From Arenibacter sp041392165 (lineage in GTDB: Bacteria > Bacteroidota > Bacteroidia > Flavobacteriales > Flavobacteriaceae), in the NCBI GenBank assembly GCA_041392165.1, contig JAWKMN010000004.1, forward strand, positions 62,001-126,000: a stretch of 64,000 nt of DNA. Direction: 5' to 3'. The notes under the pieces are model-generated. The model was given only the letters and a program-made list of their open reading frames with translations. It ran no database searches and was not told the origin of the DNA. The translations under genes and the position numbers were made by a program. Positions 28,532-37,045 of this stretch are shown here, in pieces. The first letter of the stretch is position 1. Each line of letters starts with the position of its first letter.

Positions 28532-29605
28532 TTATTTACTAAACTGTGTCATTCTAGCTCCAAAATCGTTCACGAACATATTGTCCAGCTCATCTGCTTT
28601 GGTGGCAAGTTGTGCAATGCCTTTCAAAACTTCGTCCTTCCTTTCCGAATACAGATCGCTTATATGTACGCGATAGGACAGGAATATCTGGTTGTCGGAA
28701 ATAGAAAGTCGGTGCTCGTCTGTATCCGCAGTCAAGATATACTCATACAACCCGCCCAGGTTTGTGCGGGGAAGATCGTTCAACGGAGAGGTGGCGAACA
28801 GGTAATTGTTGTCATAGACGAACATACGTATTTCTGCACTTCCCTGATGAAAAAACCAGCGCTCCCTACCTGACCGTGCTAAAACCGGGTCTAACTGCAA
28901 ACTATGAATGGCCTCTTCTACTTTCAGGCTAAAATCTGACAACGGATTTTCTTCAAACAGCGCTTCGTCAATATCATTCCCACAATTGGGGCAATACCCC
29001 GTTTTTTCAACAATGAGTCCATTACAACTGGGGCAGCCAATAGTGAGTCCATCGAACAGTTCATCAACAATTTCAAGCTCTTCACGGAGTGTTTCCATAG
29101 GAATGGCAAAGCCCATATTGTCCGCGTCGGAAAATTTGGAGGTTACGATACCTATAAGTTCCCCTTTTTCGTTGACCACAGGACCACCACTGTTTCCTGG
29201 ATTGATGGCGGCGTCCGTTTGTATAAAATTATTGCCTCCTATAATTTGCCTTGGATTGGATACTATACCTTCCGTTACCGTAAATGGCATTCCAAAAGGA
29301 TACCCCAAAACAAGTACCTTATCCCTTGAAGCAGCTTCGGTTTGATGCTTTGTGAGTACAGACCGGGAAGGTTTTGGAAGTTTTTCCGCCTTTAAAAAGG
29401 CAATGTCCTTACCGGGGTTGACATACACCACCTTTGCCAAATATCTATTCTTGTCCACTCCCTCTATACTTACAGATAAACTGCCCGACACTACGTGAAA
29501 ATTGGTAACCACCATATCGTCCTGTAAAATATAAAAGCCTGTACCGGAACCATTGGCAGTGTTGATTCTATATACTGAATTTTCTATGTTCTGAATTGCG
29601 TTCAT
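28532..29605 (-). CDS. Trypsin-like serine protease fused to a zinc ribbon and a YbjN-like domain
   Basis: 357 residues. The N-terminal part is an HtrA/S1C-type chymotrypsin fold with the full triad: His37 (VVTNFHVVSG), Asp67 (GKDIAFLKAE) and Ser139 (INPGNSGGPVVNE). No PDZ domain follows. Instead a four-cysteine zinc ribbon is present (Cys191, 194, 205, 208: CPSCNGLIVEKTGYCPNCG), then a C-terminal domain of about 130 residues (ERWFFHQGSAEIRMFVYDNN, LGGLYEYILTADTDEHRLSI) that resembles YbjN/type III chaperone-like folds. There is no signal peptide, so it appears cytoplasmic, unlike classical Deg proteases. The chaperone-like assignment is inference. It follows the broken gene by 3 bases. Confidence 0.8.
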   Translation of the reverse strand: MNAIQNIENSVYRINTANGSGTGFYILQDDMVVTNFHVVSGSLSVSIEGVDKNRYLAKVVYVNPGKDIAFLKAEKLPKPSRSVLTKHQTEAASRDKVLVLGYPFGMPFTVTEGIVSNPRQIIGGNNFIQTDAAINPGNSGGPVVNEKGELIGIVTSKFSDADNMGFAIPMETLREELEIVDELFDGLTIGCPSCNGLIVEKTGYCPNCGNDIDEALFEENPLSDFSLKVEEAIHSLQLDPVLARSGRERWFFHQGSAEIRMFVYDNNYLFATSPLNDLPRTNLGGLYEYILTADTDEHRLSISDNQIFLSYRVHISDLYSERKDEVLKGIAQLATKADELDNMFVNDFGARMTQFSK

Positions 29606-29608
29606 TCC

Positions 29609-30817
29609 TTATTTGGTATTTAGGTTGGCCATCATTTGCTGTATTGCCGCCATGGATTGTTGCATCTGTTCCCCCATTATTTTTGATAGGTCCATGCCAA
29701 ATTCGTTGCCCATAAAGGTGTCTTCCATGACGGATTCCATTCCTTTCAATAAAATGGGTGCTGCTTGGTTCCAATCCAACCCACTGGCCTGGCACAAGGC
29801 GTCGGTTAGGGGCTTACTGATGTCCGTATTCACCAAATTGTAGTAGAACAGCCCATAAAAACAGGATTGCAACAAATTGCACGCATCTTCAAATTGGGCA
29901 TTGCCCATCATCTCTTGTGCTTCTGTATAACTATCCTCCCAGTTTTCCCTGATATTCTCCTTTTTAGCACTGTACTTGTAGGGGATAAAGGTCTCTATTT
30001 GATATAGGTCGTCCAGGAATTTATCCTTTGGATAGTCTTTTTTAGTTTTTCCAAGGCTCGACTTTTACCGTTGAGCAATCGGTTCTGAAAGGGAATCTTT
30101 CTATCGTATAAACCATCTATTGCTTTCCCCAAAACCGTGCGTAAATACCCTTGGGGCTCGGTATGGAACTCTATTTTTAAGAGTGGTATTCAAGGTTGCC
30201 AAGCATTGTTTCCATGGCGCTTTTCCATGTAATGGTCCAAACGTTGTATGCCTTCTTCCAAAATTTTTCTGGCAATTGGCATAAGCTTCCTGTTTTACAT
30301 TTTCCGAAAAAGGTGTCGTCTTTGGCTCTTGGAGATGGGCCGCACCAAATTTTTCTATAAACTCATCATCAAAGCTATCGGCATGATAACAAATTTCCCG
30401 AAAGACCCCATAGATTTTATACGGCTCGCATAGGCTGATAGGGCATGCGAATGTGAAATAGACCAAATTGTCCTCCAAAACCACATTGGCCAAATTGAGC
30501 GGATACATGCGCAGTTCGGCCAAACGCCGCATCAATGGTACTTTTTTGGCGTTCTTTATATGTAAGAAAGGACATTTCACCAACAGTTCGTCCGCTGTTT
30601 GTGTTATGGCGATGACTACGGAACCATGTGGTATCTCATAGGTATCGCCCATTTTTTTGCACTCAAAATGGTTGCCAACATATTCCAACAAGGTAGGTAT
30701 TACCTTATCGTATTGTTTGCTATTGAAAAAAGCCACCGCTTCATCCCATTTTTCGTCCTGTCTTGTGGATGATTTTTTGGGGTTAAGGGGGCGATAATAA
30801 ATCGGACAACTGTTCAT
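29609..30817 (-). pseudogene. Uncharacterised operon protein broken by several frameshifts
   Basis: An N-terminal frame from 30817 reads convincingly to about 30285. The continuation is then spread over other frames: MPIARKILEEGIQRLDHYME (to about 30215), LNTTLK in the first frame, IEFHTEPQGYLRTVLGKAID (about 30190-30048), then KDYPKDKFLDDLYQIETFIP leading without a stop into the frame that ends at 29609 with QQMMANLNTK. That makes three or four single-base shifts in about 250 bases, one at an A-run near 30041-30048. Rejoined, the protein would be about 400 residues. No family was recognised. It would be the first gene of the LemA operon. Confidence 0.7.
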
Positions 30818-30967
30818 GGGTATGTTTATTAATTCATATGTGTTCGTATTGACAGTAAAATCGTTTCAATTAAATTTTAAAGCCGGGGAGCTGTTGTATG
30901 ACAAAAACAATGGACAAATAAGGTTTTTAAGGGTAAACCCCATTTGTCCTTTGCTTTGCATGGCCGA

Positions 30968-32953
30968 TTAAAAGTCAGTGAAGGCCCTAACTGGTAGTAT
31001 GTTGAAAACAGCAACACTTTTTGTCATGGGAGTAGGGCTACTGCCACCTAAATAGGCTATATAGGCATTGTTGCCATCAACTTCAGAGGAGGTCCAAACG
31101 GTGCTAAAAAGTGCGCTTCCACCATTAGCCTGTATTGTTGGTCCAATGTAATCGTCATAATGGATGGCTATTTCATTGAATTCATCCAAACTGGGCAGAA
31201 ACCAATCGTCAAAACCATTGTAAGTCAAATTGGAAACAAATTCAACAGCACTTCCGGCGGCACAGCCTGCTGAAAGAATTGCCTCCGTATTTGCTTCTCC
31301 CATACCTATACCAGTACTTGTTGCTCCGGTAGCAACGCCAAGACAGCCCCAAGCCGCACTGGTTTGATTATTAAGTGCGCAGACCATACCAGCACTGTTG
31401 TTACTTGTAGGGTCGATCCAGAAAATAACTCCGCCAAATTTAAATTCGCCTATCTCATTTAAATCGTTAAGGGCAACAAATGCGTTCGCAGATACCGAAT
31501 ATGTACCATTGTCCACCGAAATGGTTGCCAACATATTGGAATTGGTTTCATAATCGAACAAGGTTTCGTCTGCAACCGATAGCTCTCCTGTATTTGGGTC
31601 TATGTTAAAAGCCCCGGCAGGATTTTGAAACGTGATGGTATAGGTTAGAGCTGAACCGGCAGATGCCTGTAGGGTTCCAATTACATCTCCATTGGCTGGG
31701 TTTTCATCAATAGTAAAGTTGCCGGTCTGAACTGTTATTTCATCTACATCGTTCAGATTGATGGTGGCTGTTACAGTGGCTGTCTCCACTCCATTGTCAA
31801 CTAAAATGTTTGCCGTTATTGTCGGGTTTATCTCATAATCGAACAAATTGGGGTCAACAACCGATAATTCTCCTGTACCAGCATCTATACTTAATGCATC
31901 TGCCGGTGTTTGGGATGTTATGGTAAAACTTAGTGTGCCGCTGCCATTTACTTGTATGGTCCCTACAACTTGCCCATCCGTAGGGTTTTCATCTATACTA
32001 GTTGTAAGATTTTGAGCACTCAATTCCGCTACATTATTCAAGTTGATGGTCACAGTTGCCGGATTTTCAACATCATCCGCTGTAACCGTTGCCGTAATGA
32101 TGGGGTTGGTTTCAAAATCGAACAAATTGGGATCAACTGCAGTGAGTTCTCCAGTATTGGCATCAATACTCATTGCGCCAGCAGGTGTTTGTGATGTTAT
32201 GCTAAAATTGGCAGCAGTACCCCCGGAGGTCTGTAGGGTGCCTATAACCTGACCATCGGTGGGATTTTCATCAATTGCCTCAGTAAAGTCCTGAATCGTT
32301 ATCTCAAAGACGTTATCAAGGTTTACCGTAACCGTAACCGGATTTTCAGCATCTGCCATTGAAACTGTAGCGGTTAAGACCGGATTTGATTCGTAATCGA
32401 ACAACGAGGCGTCTGCCACAGTGAGTTCTCCCGTACCGGAATCTATATCCATGGCCCCTGTTGGCGATTGTGATGTTATCCTAAAACCAGAGGCGCTTCC
32501 ACTGGCCTGTAAAGCACCTATGACTTGTCCATCAGCAGGATTTTCGTCGATGGTCACTTCCAGGCTTTGTGCGGTAACCTCATTTACATTGTTAAGGGTA
32601 ATGGTCACAGATGCAGGGCTTTCAGCATTATTTGTTGAAACCGTGGCCGTGATGGTGGGGTTTGATTCATAGTCGAACAAGGATGCATCGGCCACAGTCA
32701 GCTCACCTGAACTTGGATCAATACCCAAGGCTCCGCTTGGCGATTGTGAGGATATATCAAAACCAGAGGTGCTTCCATTGGCCTGTATAGTTCCAATAAC
32801 TTGCCCGTTCGTTGGATTTTCGTCGATGGTCACTTCTAAATCTTCTAGGCTGACCTCAATGTTTGTGGTTGCATCATCGTCATTGTTGCAACCAATGGTT
32901 ATAAGTAAGACCGATAAAATAAATAAATAGGATTGTTTAATTTTTTTGTTCAT
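30968..32953 (-). CDS. Lipoprotein with five cadherin-like repeats and a DUF1566 domain
   Basis: I start it at ATG 32953, which gives a normal lipoprotein signal ending in LITIGC; the frame is open to 32983. Five tandem repeats of about 85 residues follow, each with IDENP-x-x-G-x-VIG near the start, GAL-x-ID-x-x-x-GEL-x-V in the middle and LFDYE-x-NP-x-x-TA near the end, as in cadherin-type repeats. The C-terminal part (AAWGCLGVATGATSTGIG, GFDDWFLPSLDEFNEI, VWTSSEVDGNNAYI, PVRAF) is a DUF1566/Lcl-type adhesion domain. Expected at the cell surface, with an adhesive role inferred from domain types. Confidence 0.85.
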   Translation of the reverse strand: MNKKIKQSYLFILSVLLITIGCNNDDDATTNIEVSLEDLEVTIDENPTNGQVIGTIQANGSTSGFDISSQSPSGALGIDPSSGELTVADASLFDYESNPTITATVSTNNAESPASVTITLNNVNEVTAQSLEVTIDENPADGQVIGALQASGSASGFRITSQSPTGAMDIDSGTGELTVADASLFDYESNPVLTATVSMADAENPVTVTVNLDNVFEITIQDFTEAIDENPTDGQVIGTLQTSGGTAANFSITSQTPAGAMSIDANTGELTAVDPNLFDFETNPIITATVTADDVENPATVTINLNNVAELSAQNLTTSIDENPTDGQVVGTIQVNGSGTLSFTITSQTPADALSIDAGTGELSVVDPNLFDYEINPTITANILVDNGVETATVTATINLNDVDEITVQTGNFTIDENPANGDVIGTLQASAGSALTYTITFQNPAGAFNIDPNTGELSVADETLFDYETNSNMLATISVDNGTYSVSANAFVALNDLNEIGEFKFGGVIFWIDPTSNNSAGMVCALNNQTSAAWGCLGVATGATSTGIGMGEANTEAILSAGCAAGSAVEFVSNLTYNGFDDWFLPSLDEFNEIAIHYDDYIGPTIQANGGSALFSTVWTSSEVDGNNAYIAYLGGSSPTPMTKSVAVFNILPVRAFTDF

Positions 32954-32987
32954 AATTTTGGGTTTGATATTTGTGATATTCATTTCT

Positions 32988-33554
32988 TTAATAATCCATG
33001 TTGGTAAGTACTCCGTTCACCCCATAGTTGAACGTAAAAGTGGTTCCCCCGTTTTCAGGCTTTAGCATCACCACATATTCAATTTTGGATCTATCGCCGT
33101 TTTTGGGCATTTTTATGAGCGCCATGTGCAATGAAGGTTTTTCAATATCTTTTTCTGCCGATAACTTTTCTTTTGATTGCTCTACCAATTCACCCAATTT
33201 TTCAAGGTTGACGGTATCTCCCAATTGGAACATAAAATCGGCCGCCTTTGTACCCTGTGGCACTTCCAGCTCAATTTCCGAGGTTTGAGCCCAATTGTCC
33301 TGTGAAAGGCTCCATTGTCCCATTTTTAACGATTCCGGAGCTTCGGTAACGGTAACCCCCACAATATTTCCTATAGATTCATTATAGGTAATCGTTAAAT
33401 CCGTATAATGGGCCCCGTCCCCGAATTTGCTTTTCAAAATATTCTCAATGGCATCAAATCCTTTGGCGTTTGCCTCTTGCTTGCTGGCCCCTCCTCCACA
33501 GGAAATAAATAGCGCCATCGCAAATCCTACCACACAAGTTTTCAGTTTTTTCAT
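32988..33554 (-). CDS. Uncharacterised lipoprotein, 188 residues
   Basis: The signal ends in LFISCGGG (Cys19). The mature domain has alternating strands with YNESIGNIVGVTVTEAPESL and a TFTFNYGVNG stretch near the end. No family recognised. It lies 34 bases before the cadherin-repeat gene and 17 bases after the small membrane protein, so the three may be one transcript. Confidence 0.7.
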   Translation of the reverse strand: MKKLKTCVVGFAMALFISCGGGASKQEANAKGFDAIENILKSKFGDGAHYTDLTITYNESIGNIVGVTVTEAPESLKMGQWSLSQDNWAQTSEIELEVPQGTKAADFMFQLGDTVNLEKLGELVEQSKEKLSAEKDIEKPSLHMALIKMPKNGDRSKIEYVVMLKPENGGTTFTFNYGVNGVLTNMDY

Positions 33555-33571
33555 TTTTATCGTTTTTGAAA

Positions 33572-33784
33572 TTATTGTTCGCTATCTCTTCCAAAAAGGA
33601 AAAATAAAGCTCCTCCCACAAGTATCAGGAGAACCCTAATGATCCACCCCGCAGTATTGCCCCAGATGTCTATCCAGGCCAAAAGCCTTATGTTATAGTT
33701 GAAAATTGATAACACCATGGAAATGATTCCCATAGCGGCAAGCACAAGTCCGGCTTGTCCTAATCTTGATTTGATGTTTTCCAT
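33572..33784 (-). CDS. Small membrane protein, 70 residues
   Basis: Two membrane helices (about 8-27 and 43-63) with short polar ends: VLAAMGIISMVLSIF and GWIIRVLLILVGGALFFLFG. The composition and length fit small inner-membrane proteins common in Bacteroidota. Function unknown. Spacing to the lipoprotein downstream is 17 bases. Confidence 0.6.
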   Translation of the reverse strand: MENIKSRLGQAGLVLAAMGIISMVLSIFNYNIRLLAWIDIWGNTAGWIIRVLLILVGGALFFLFGRDSEQ

Positions 33785-34022
33785 ATTTTTTTAGGTTAAT
33801 GTCATTTCAGACCAAGGACAGTCTAATAAAAAGAATAGTTTTCTGTAGGTGGCCTTAAGTAAGAAATGGTTTTCGCAGGTTAAAGTTGCACCATTGCAAT
33901 GGCCTAGGAAATAGCTAATGTATATCCGTGAACCGTCATCTTATATTTGTAGACGTCAAATGTTTATGCGTTTTTGAACAAAGGGGTAGATGTTTGGAAA
34001 CCAGTGATTATGATGAAGGATG

Positions 34023-34760
34023 TTAAAGGCTATTGTATTTAAGAAAAGTGGTTATAAAGACTTCTTTTTTTCGTGAGGAAACAGGTATTTTTTTACCATT
34101 TTTCAAATAGATAATACCAGATTTATCATATTTGTCGATGAATTTCAAGTTCACCATAAAAGACTGGTGGGGTCGTGTAAAATTCACCTTTTCAAGTTGC
34201 TCCTCATATTCCTTTAATGGTTTGGAAGCCACATATTTTTTTCCATTGTCCAAATGGAAGGAGGTGTATCCTCTGTCGGATTCACAAAACAGCAATTCAC
34301 TAAGGTCGATTACCTGAAAACTGTCGCTGAGCGATAGTACTAAAGTATAATCGTCTTTGTACCATACTTTTTTTGTGGTGCCGATTTGTTTTCTCTGTTC
34401 GGCAAGGGGCTTATTTCTGATTTTTTCCAGGGCTGCCTGCAATTCATCGGGGTCTACGGGTTTTAACAAATAGTCCACAGCTCCGATTTTTAAAGCCTTA
34501 AGGGCATATTCCTCATACGCGGTTATAAAGATGATCTTAAAATCAAGGTGCTCGGTCTGGTCCAGAAAATCGAATCCTGTTCCATCGGTAAGATTGATGT
34601 CCAGAAAAACCAGGTCCGGTTTGCAGGCGTTGGCGACGACCACCGCTTCCTTTACGGAAGCGCATTCCCCAATGATCTCTACATTGGTTTCTATGGTTTC
34701 CAGTAAATTTATAAGGCCTTTTCTAATATAGGCCTTGTCCTCTATCATTAATGCTTTCAT
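34023..34760 (-). CDS. LytTR-family response regulator
   Basis: A receiver domain (1-120) with acidic pocket IEDKA, phosphoacceptor Asp54 (LVFLDINLTDG), conserved Thr (IIFITAYEEYALKALKIGAV) and Lys (LLKPVD), followed by a LytTR DNA-binding domain (from about 145; FCESDRGYTSFHLDNGKKYV, FTRPHQSFMVNLKFIDKY). It should be phosphorylated by the sensor kinases encoded just upstream, of which there are two. Target promoters are unknown. The nearest candidates are the small envelope genes and the LemA operon downstream, which is inference from position only. Confidence 0.92.
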   Translation of the reverse strand: MKALMIEDKAYIRKGLINLLETIETNVEIIGECASVKEAVVVANACKPDLVFLDINLTDGTGFDFLDQTEHLDFKIIFITAYEEYALKALKIGAVDYLLKPVDPDELQAALEKIRNKPLAEQRKQIGTTKKVWYKDDYTLVLSLSDSFQVIDLSELLFCESDRGYTSFHLDNGKKYVASKPLKEYEEQLEKVNFTRPHQSFMVNLKFIDKYDKSGIIYLKNGKKIPVSSRKKEVFITTFLKYNSL

Positions 34761-34846
34761 CTGTTCATATTTTATTGTTTTTAATCGGTCAGCTGCGATT
34801 CACCATTTAAAATCCCTATGGGCATCAAGAATTGATATGGCTCATG

Positions 34847-37039
34847 TCATGTTTTCTGAAGTATTTTATGGGGTACGGTTAGGGTAACTATGGTTCCTTT
34901 TTCGTTGTATTTCGCCCTATCTTCAATGGTAACGGAACCTTTCATCTTAAAATCCTTGGACAATATTTTCAATCGCTCCTTAGTAATGGTGGTGGCCAAT
35001 GATTTTTTGCCATTTTCCCTGTTCTTATTTTGCAAATTGATGCCAATGCCATTATCCGTTATCGTACAAACCATTTCTCCGTTCAAATAGTTGAGTTGTG
35101 TCGTTATTTCCCTATGCTCTTGGCGATCGGTAAAAGCATGTTCAATGATATTTTCTATAAAAGGTTGAATGAGCATGGGTGGAACCAAAAATAGGTTGAT
35201 ATCGATGTCTTCATCAACCAAAAGATTGTATTCATAGGGCGGGTCGGCATCCAAATTTTGCAAGATCATATAATTGTCAATGGCGTCCAGTTCTTGGATA
35301 AGGGGAACGACTTTATCACGCGAATTTTCAAGGACAATGCGTAGCAGTTTGGAAAATTTTGAGAGGTAAGTAATGGATTTTTTCTCCTCCTTGTTCAAAA
35401 TCATGCCTTGTAAAACCGAAAGTGAATTAAAGATAAAATGGGGGGTCATCTGAGAGCGCAACAATTTTTGTTCGGTAACAATATGCTCGTTCTTGGCCTT
35501 AACGGTGTTGAATTTCTGATAGAAGATCATTGAGCCCGATACAATGGATATGACCAGTATGCCAATGATGGCCCACAGGTAATTTTGTTTGGTCTTTGCC
35601 AGATCTTGAGATGTGGTCATTACGGCCTTGGTTAGCTTCAGTTCACGGATACTGGCAGAATCCAAGGCCTGTTTGTATTTGTATTCATATTCCAATTGGG
35701 CAATTTTTTCAATATTCTCCTTATTGAAAAGACTATCGTTCAATATTTTGTATTGCTGGTGGCTCTTAAGGGCTTTTTTATAATTTCCTGTGTTTTTGTA
35801 TATAATTGACAGCAAATTGTATGCATCCCTTTGATAATCAATAATTCCGATATTATTTGAAAGCTCTTTGCTTTTCAGTACATTCAATAATGCTTCATCA
35901 TATTTTTCTTGATTGGTATATACTTTTGCCAATCCCAGATAGGAATAACATAATCCCAATTGACTTCCAATTTCAGCATTGATCTCTTTGGCTTCCTGGA
36001 ACTTTTGAAGTGCAACGGAATCATTATTAAGGCCCAAATAGACATCTCCCATATTGATCAAACATCGTGCAATATTATCCTTATCATTGATAGATTTGCT
36101 CAATTTCAATGCATCATTAAGAAAAATGAGAGAATTTTTGTAGTCTCCTTTCTGTTTGTAAACAACACCTATGTTATTTAATGTTAATGCCTTATTTTTT
36201 TTATTAATATTTTTCTCGTGAACCTTCAATGATTCCTTGTAGTTTGCTATTGCCTTGTCGTATTCTTTATTGTTTTTATAGAGTATGCCAGTGTTATTCA
36301 AAACGGAAGATATGCCTGCCGTATGCTTCATTTTTTTATAAATGGAGAGTGATCTGTTATAATATTCCAAGGCTAACGGGTAATTCCCTTTGTGTAGATA
36401 AACAGAACCCATATTATTAAGACAGCTGGACATTTCCAATTTGTTGTCATATTCAATGTTTAACTCCATGGCGTAATTCAAATATTCCAGTGCTTTTTCG
36501 TAATCGCCCATATCCAAATAACAAAAACCTATATATTTTAAGCTTACGGCCGTGTTTCCTGATCGGCCAATCTTTTCGGCAATTTCTATAGATTTTTTAT
36601 AATTTTCTATAGCTGCGTTGTAGTCATAACCATTGTAAAAAGCCAGTCCAATCGCTGCATAGCAATCGGAAACGTCACTTTCAAAACCTCCTTCTTGGTA
36701 GAGTATGAGCGACTTCTTAAAAGATACTATTGCTTGTTCGTTATTTGCATTGGAAGCCTGGATTAGGCCAGATATATGTAAACTTTTGGCCATTCCCTTT
36801 TTAAAATGAATAGCCTCGGATATTGAATCTGCCTGTTCTAAGTATACTAGGGATTTTGGTATATCGTTGTCGAAATATGAAAAGGCCAGGGCATTCAAAA
36901 TATTTACCCTTGTCGAGTCTTTTTTGGTATAAAGAGCCAATTTTTTTTTTAAGCTATCTACCTTTTTGGTCTGGCCATAAACACTTCCTACATGTAAGAG
37001 AATGATAATAAGGATGCTATTTTTAAGTAGTGAAGCCAT
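34847..37039 (-). CDS. TPR-containing sensor histidine kinase (His_kinase/YehU type)
   Basis: 730 residues: signal peptide, about nine TPR units (for example YEKALEYLNYAMELNIEYDN, YPLALEYYNRSLSIYKKM) probably in the periplasm, a membrane helix near LWAIIGILVISIVSGSMIFY, then a LytS/YehU-type kinase with phosphoacceptor His in QMTPHFIFNSLSVLQGMI, N-box NIIEHAF and G-box ITDNGIGI. It pairs with the LytTR regulator 86 bases downstream. The kinase half is almost the same as that of the next gene, while the TPR halves differ, so the two kinases may sense different ligands and feed one regulator. Confidence 0.92.
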   Translation of the reverse strand: MASLLKNSILIIILLHVGSVYGQTKKVDSLKKKLALYTKKDSTRVNILNALAFSYFDNDIPKSLVYLEQADSISEAIHFKKGMAKSLHISGLIQASNANNEQAIVSFKKSLILYQEGGFESDVSDCYAAIGLAFYNGYDYNAAIENYKKSIEIAEKIGRSGNTAVSLKYIGFCYLDMGDYEKALEYLNYAMELNIEYDNKLEMSSCLNNMGSVYLHKGNYPLALEYYNRSLSIYKKMKHTAGISSVLNNTGILYKNNKEYDKAIANYKESLKVHEKNINKKNKALTLNNIGVVYKQKGDYKNSLIFLNDALKLSKSINDKDNIARCLINMGDVYLGLNNDSVALQKFQEAKEINAEIGSQLGLCYSYLGLAKVYTNQEKYDEALLNVLKSKELSNNIGIIDYQRDAYNLLSIIYKNTGNYKKALKSHQQYKILNDSLFNKENIEKIAQLEYEYKYKQALDSASIRELKLTKAVMTTSQDLAKTKQNYLWAIIGILVISIVSGSMIFYQKFNTVKAKNEHIVTEQKLLRSQMTPHFIFNSLSVLQGMILNKEEKKSITYLSKFSKLLRIVLENSRDKVVPLIQELDAIDNYMILQNLDADPPYEYNLLVDEDIDINLFLVPPMLIQPFIENIIEHAFTDRQEHREITTQLNYLNGEMVCTITDNGIGINLQNKNRENGKKSLATTITKERLKILSKDFKMKGSVTIEDRAKYNEKGTIVTLTVPHKILQKT

Positions 37040-37045
37040 ACTTTT

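Noticed and set aside
31640..32870. Regular repeats in the 31.6-32.9 kb interval as a CRISPR or satellite array
   Set aside because: The repeats are about 250 bases long, in frame, and encode cadherin-like domains.
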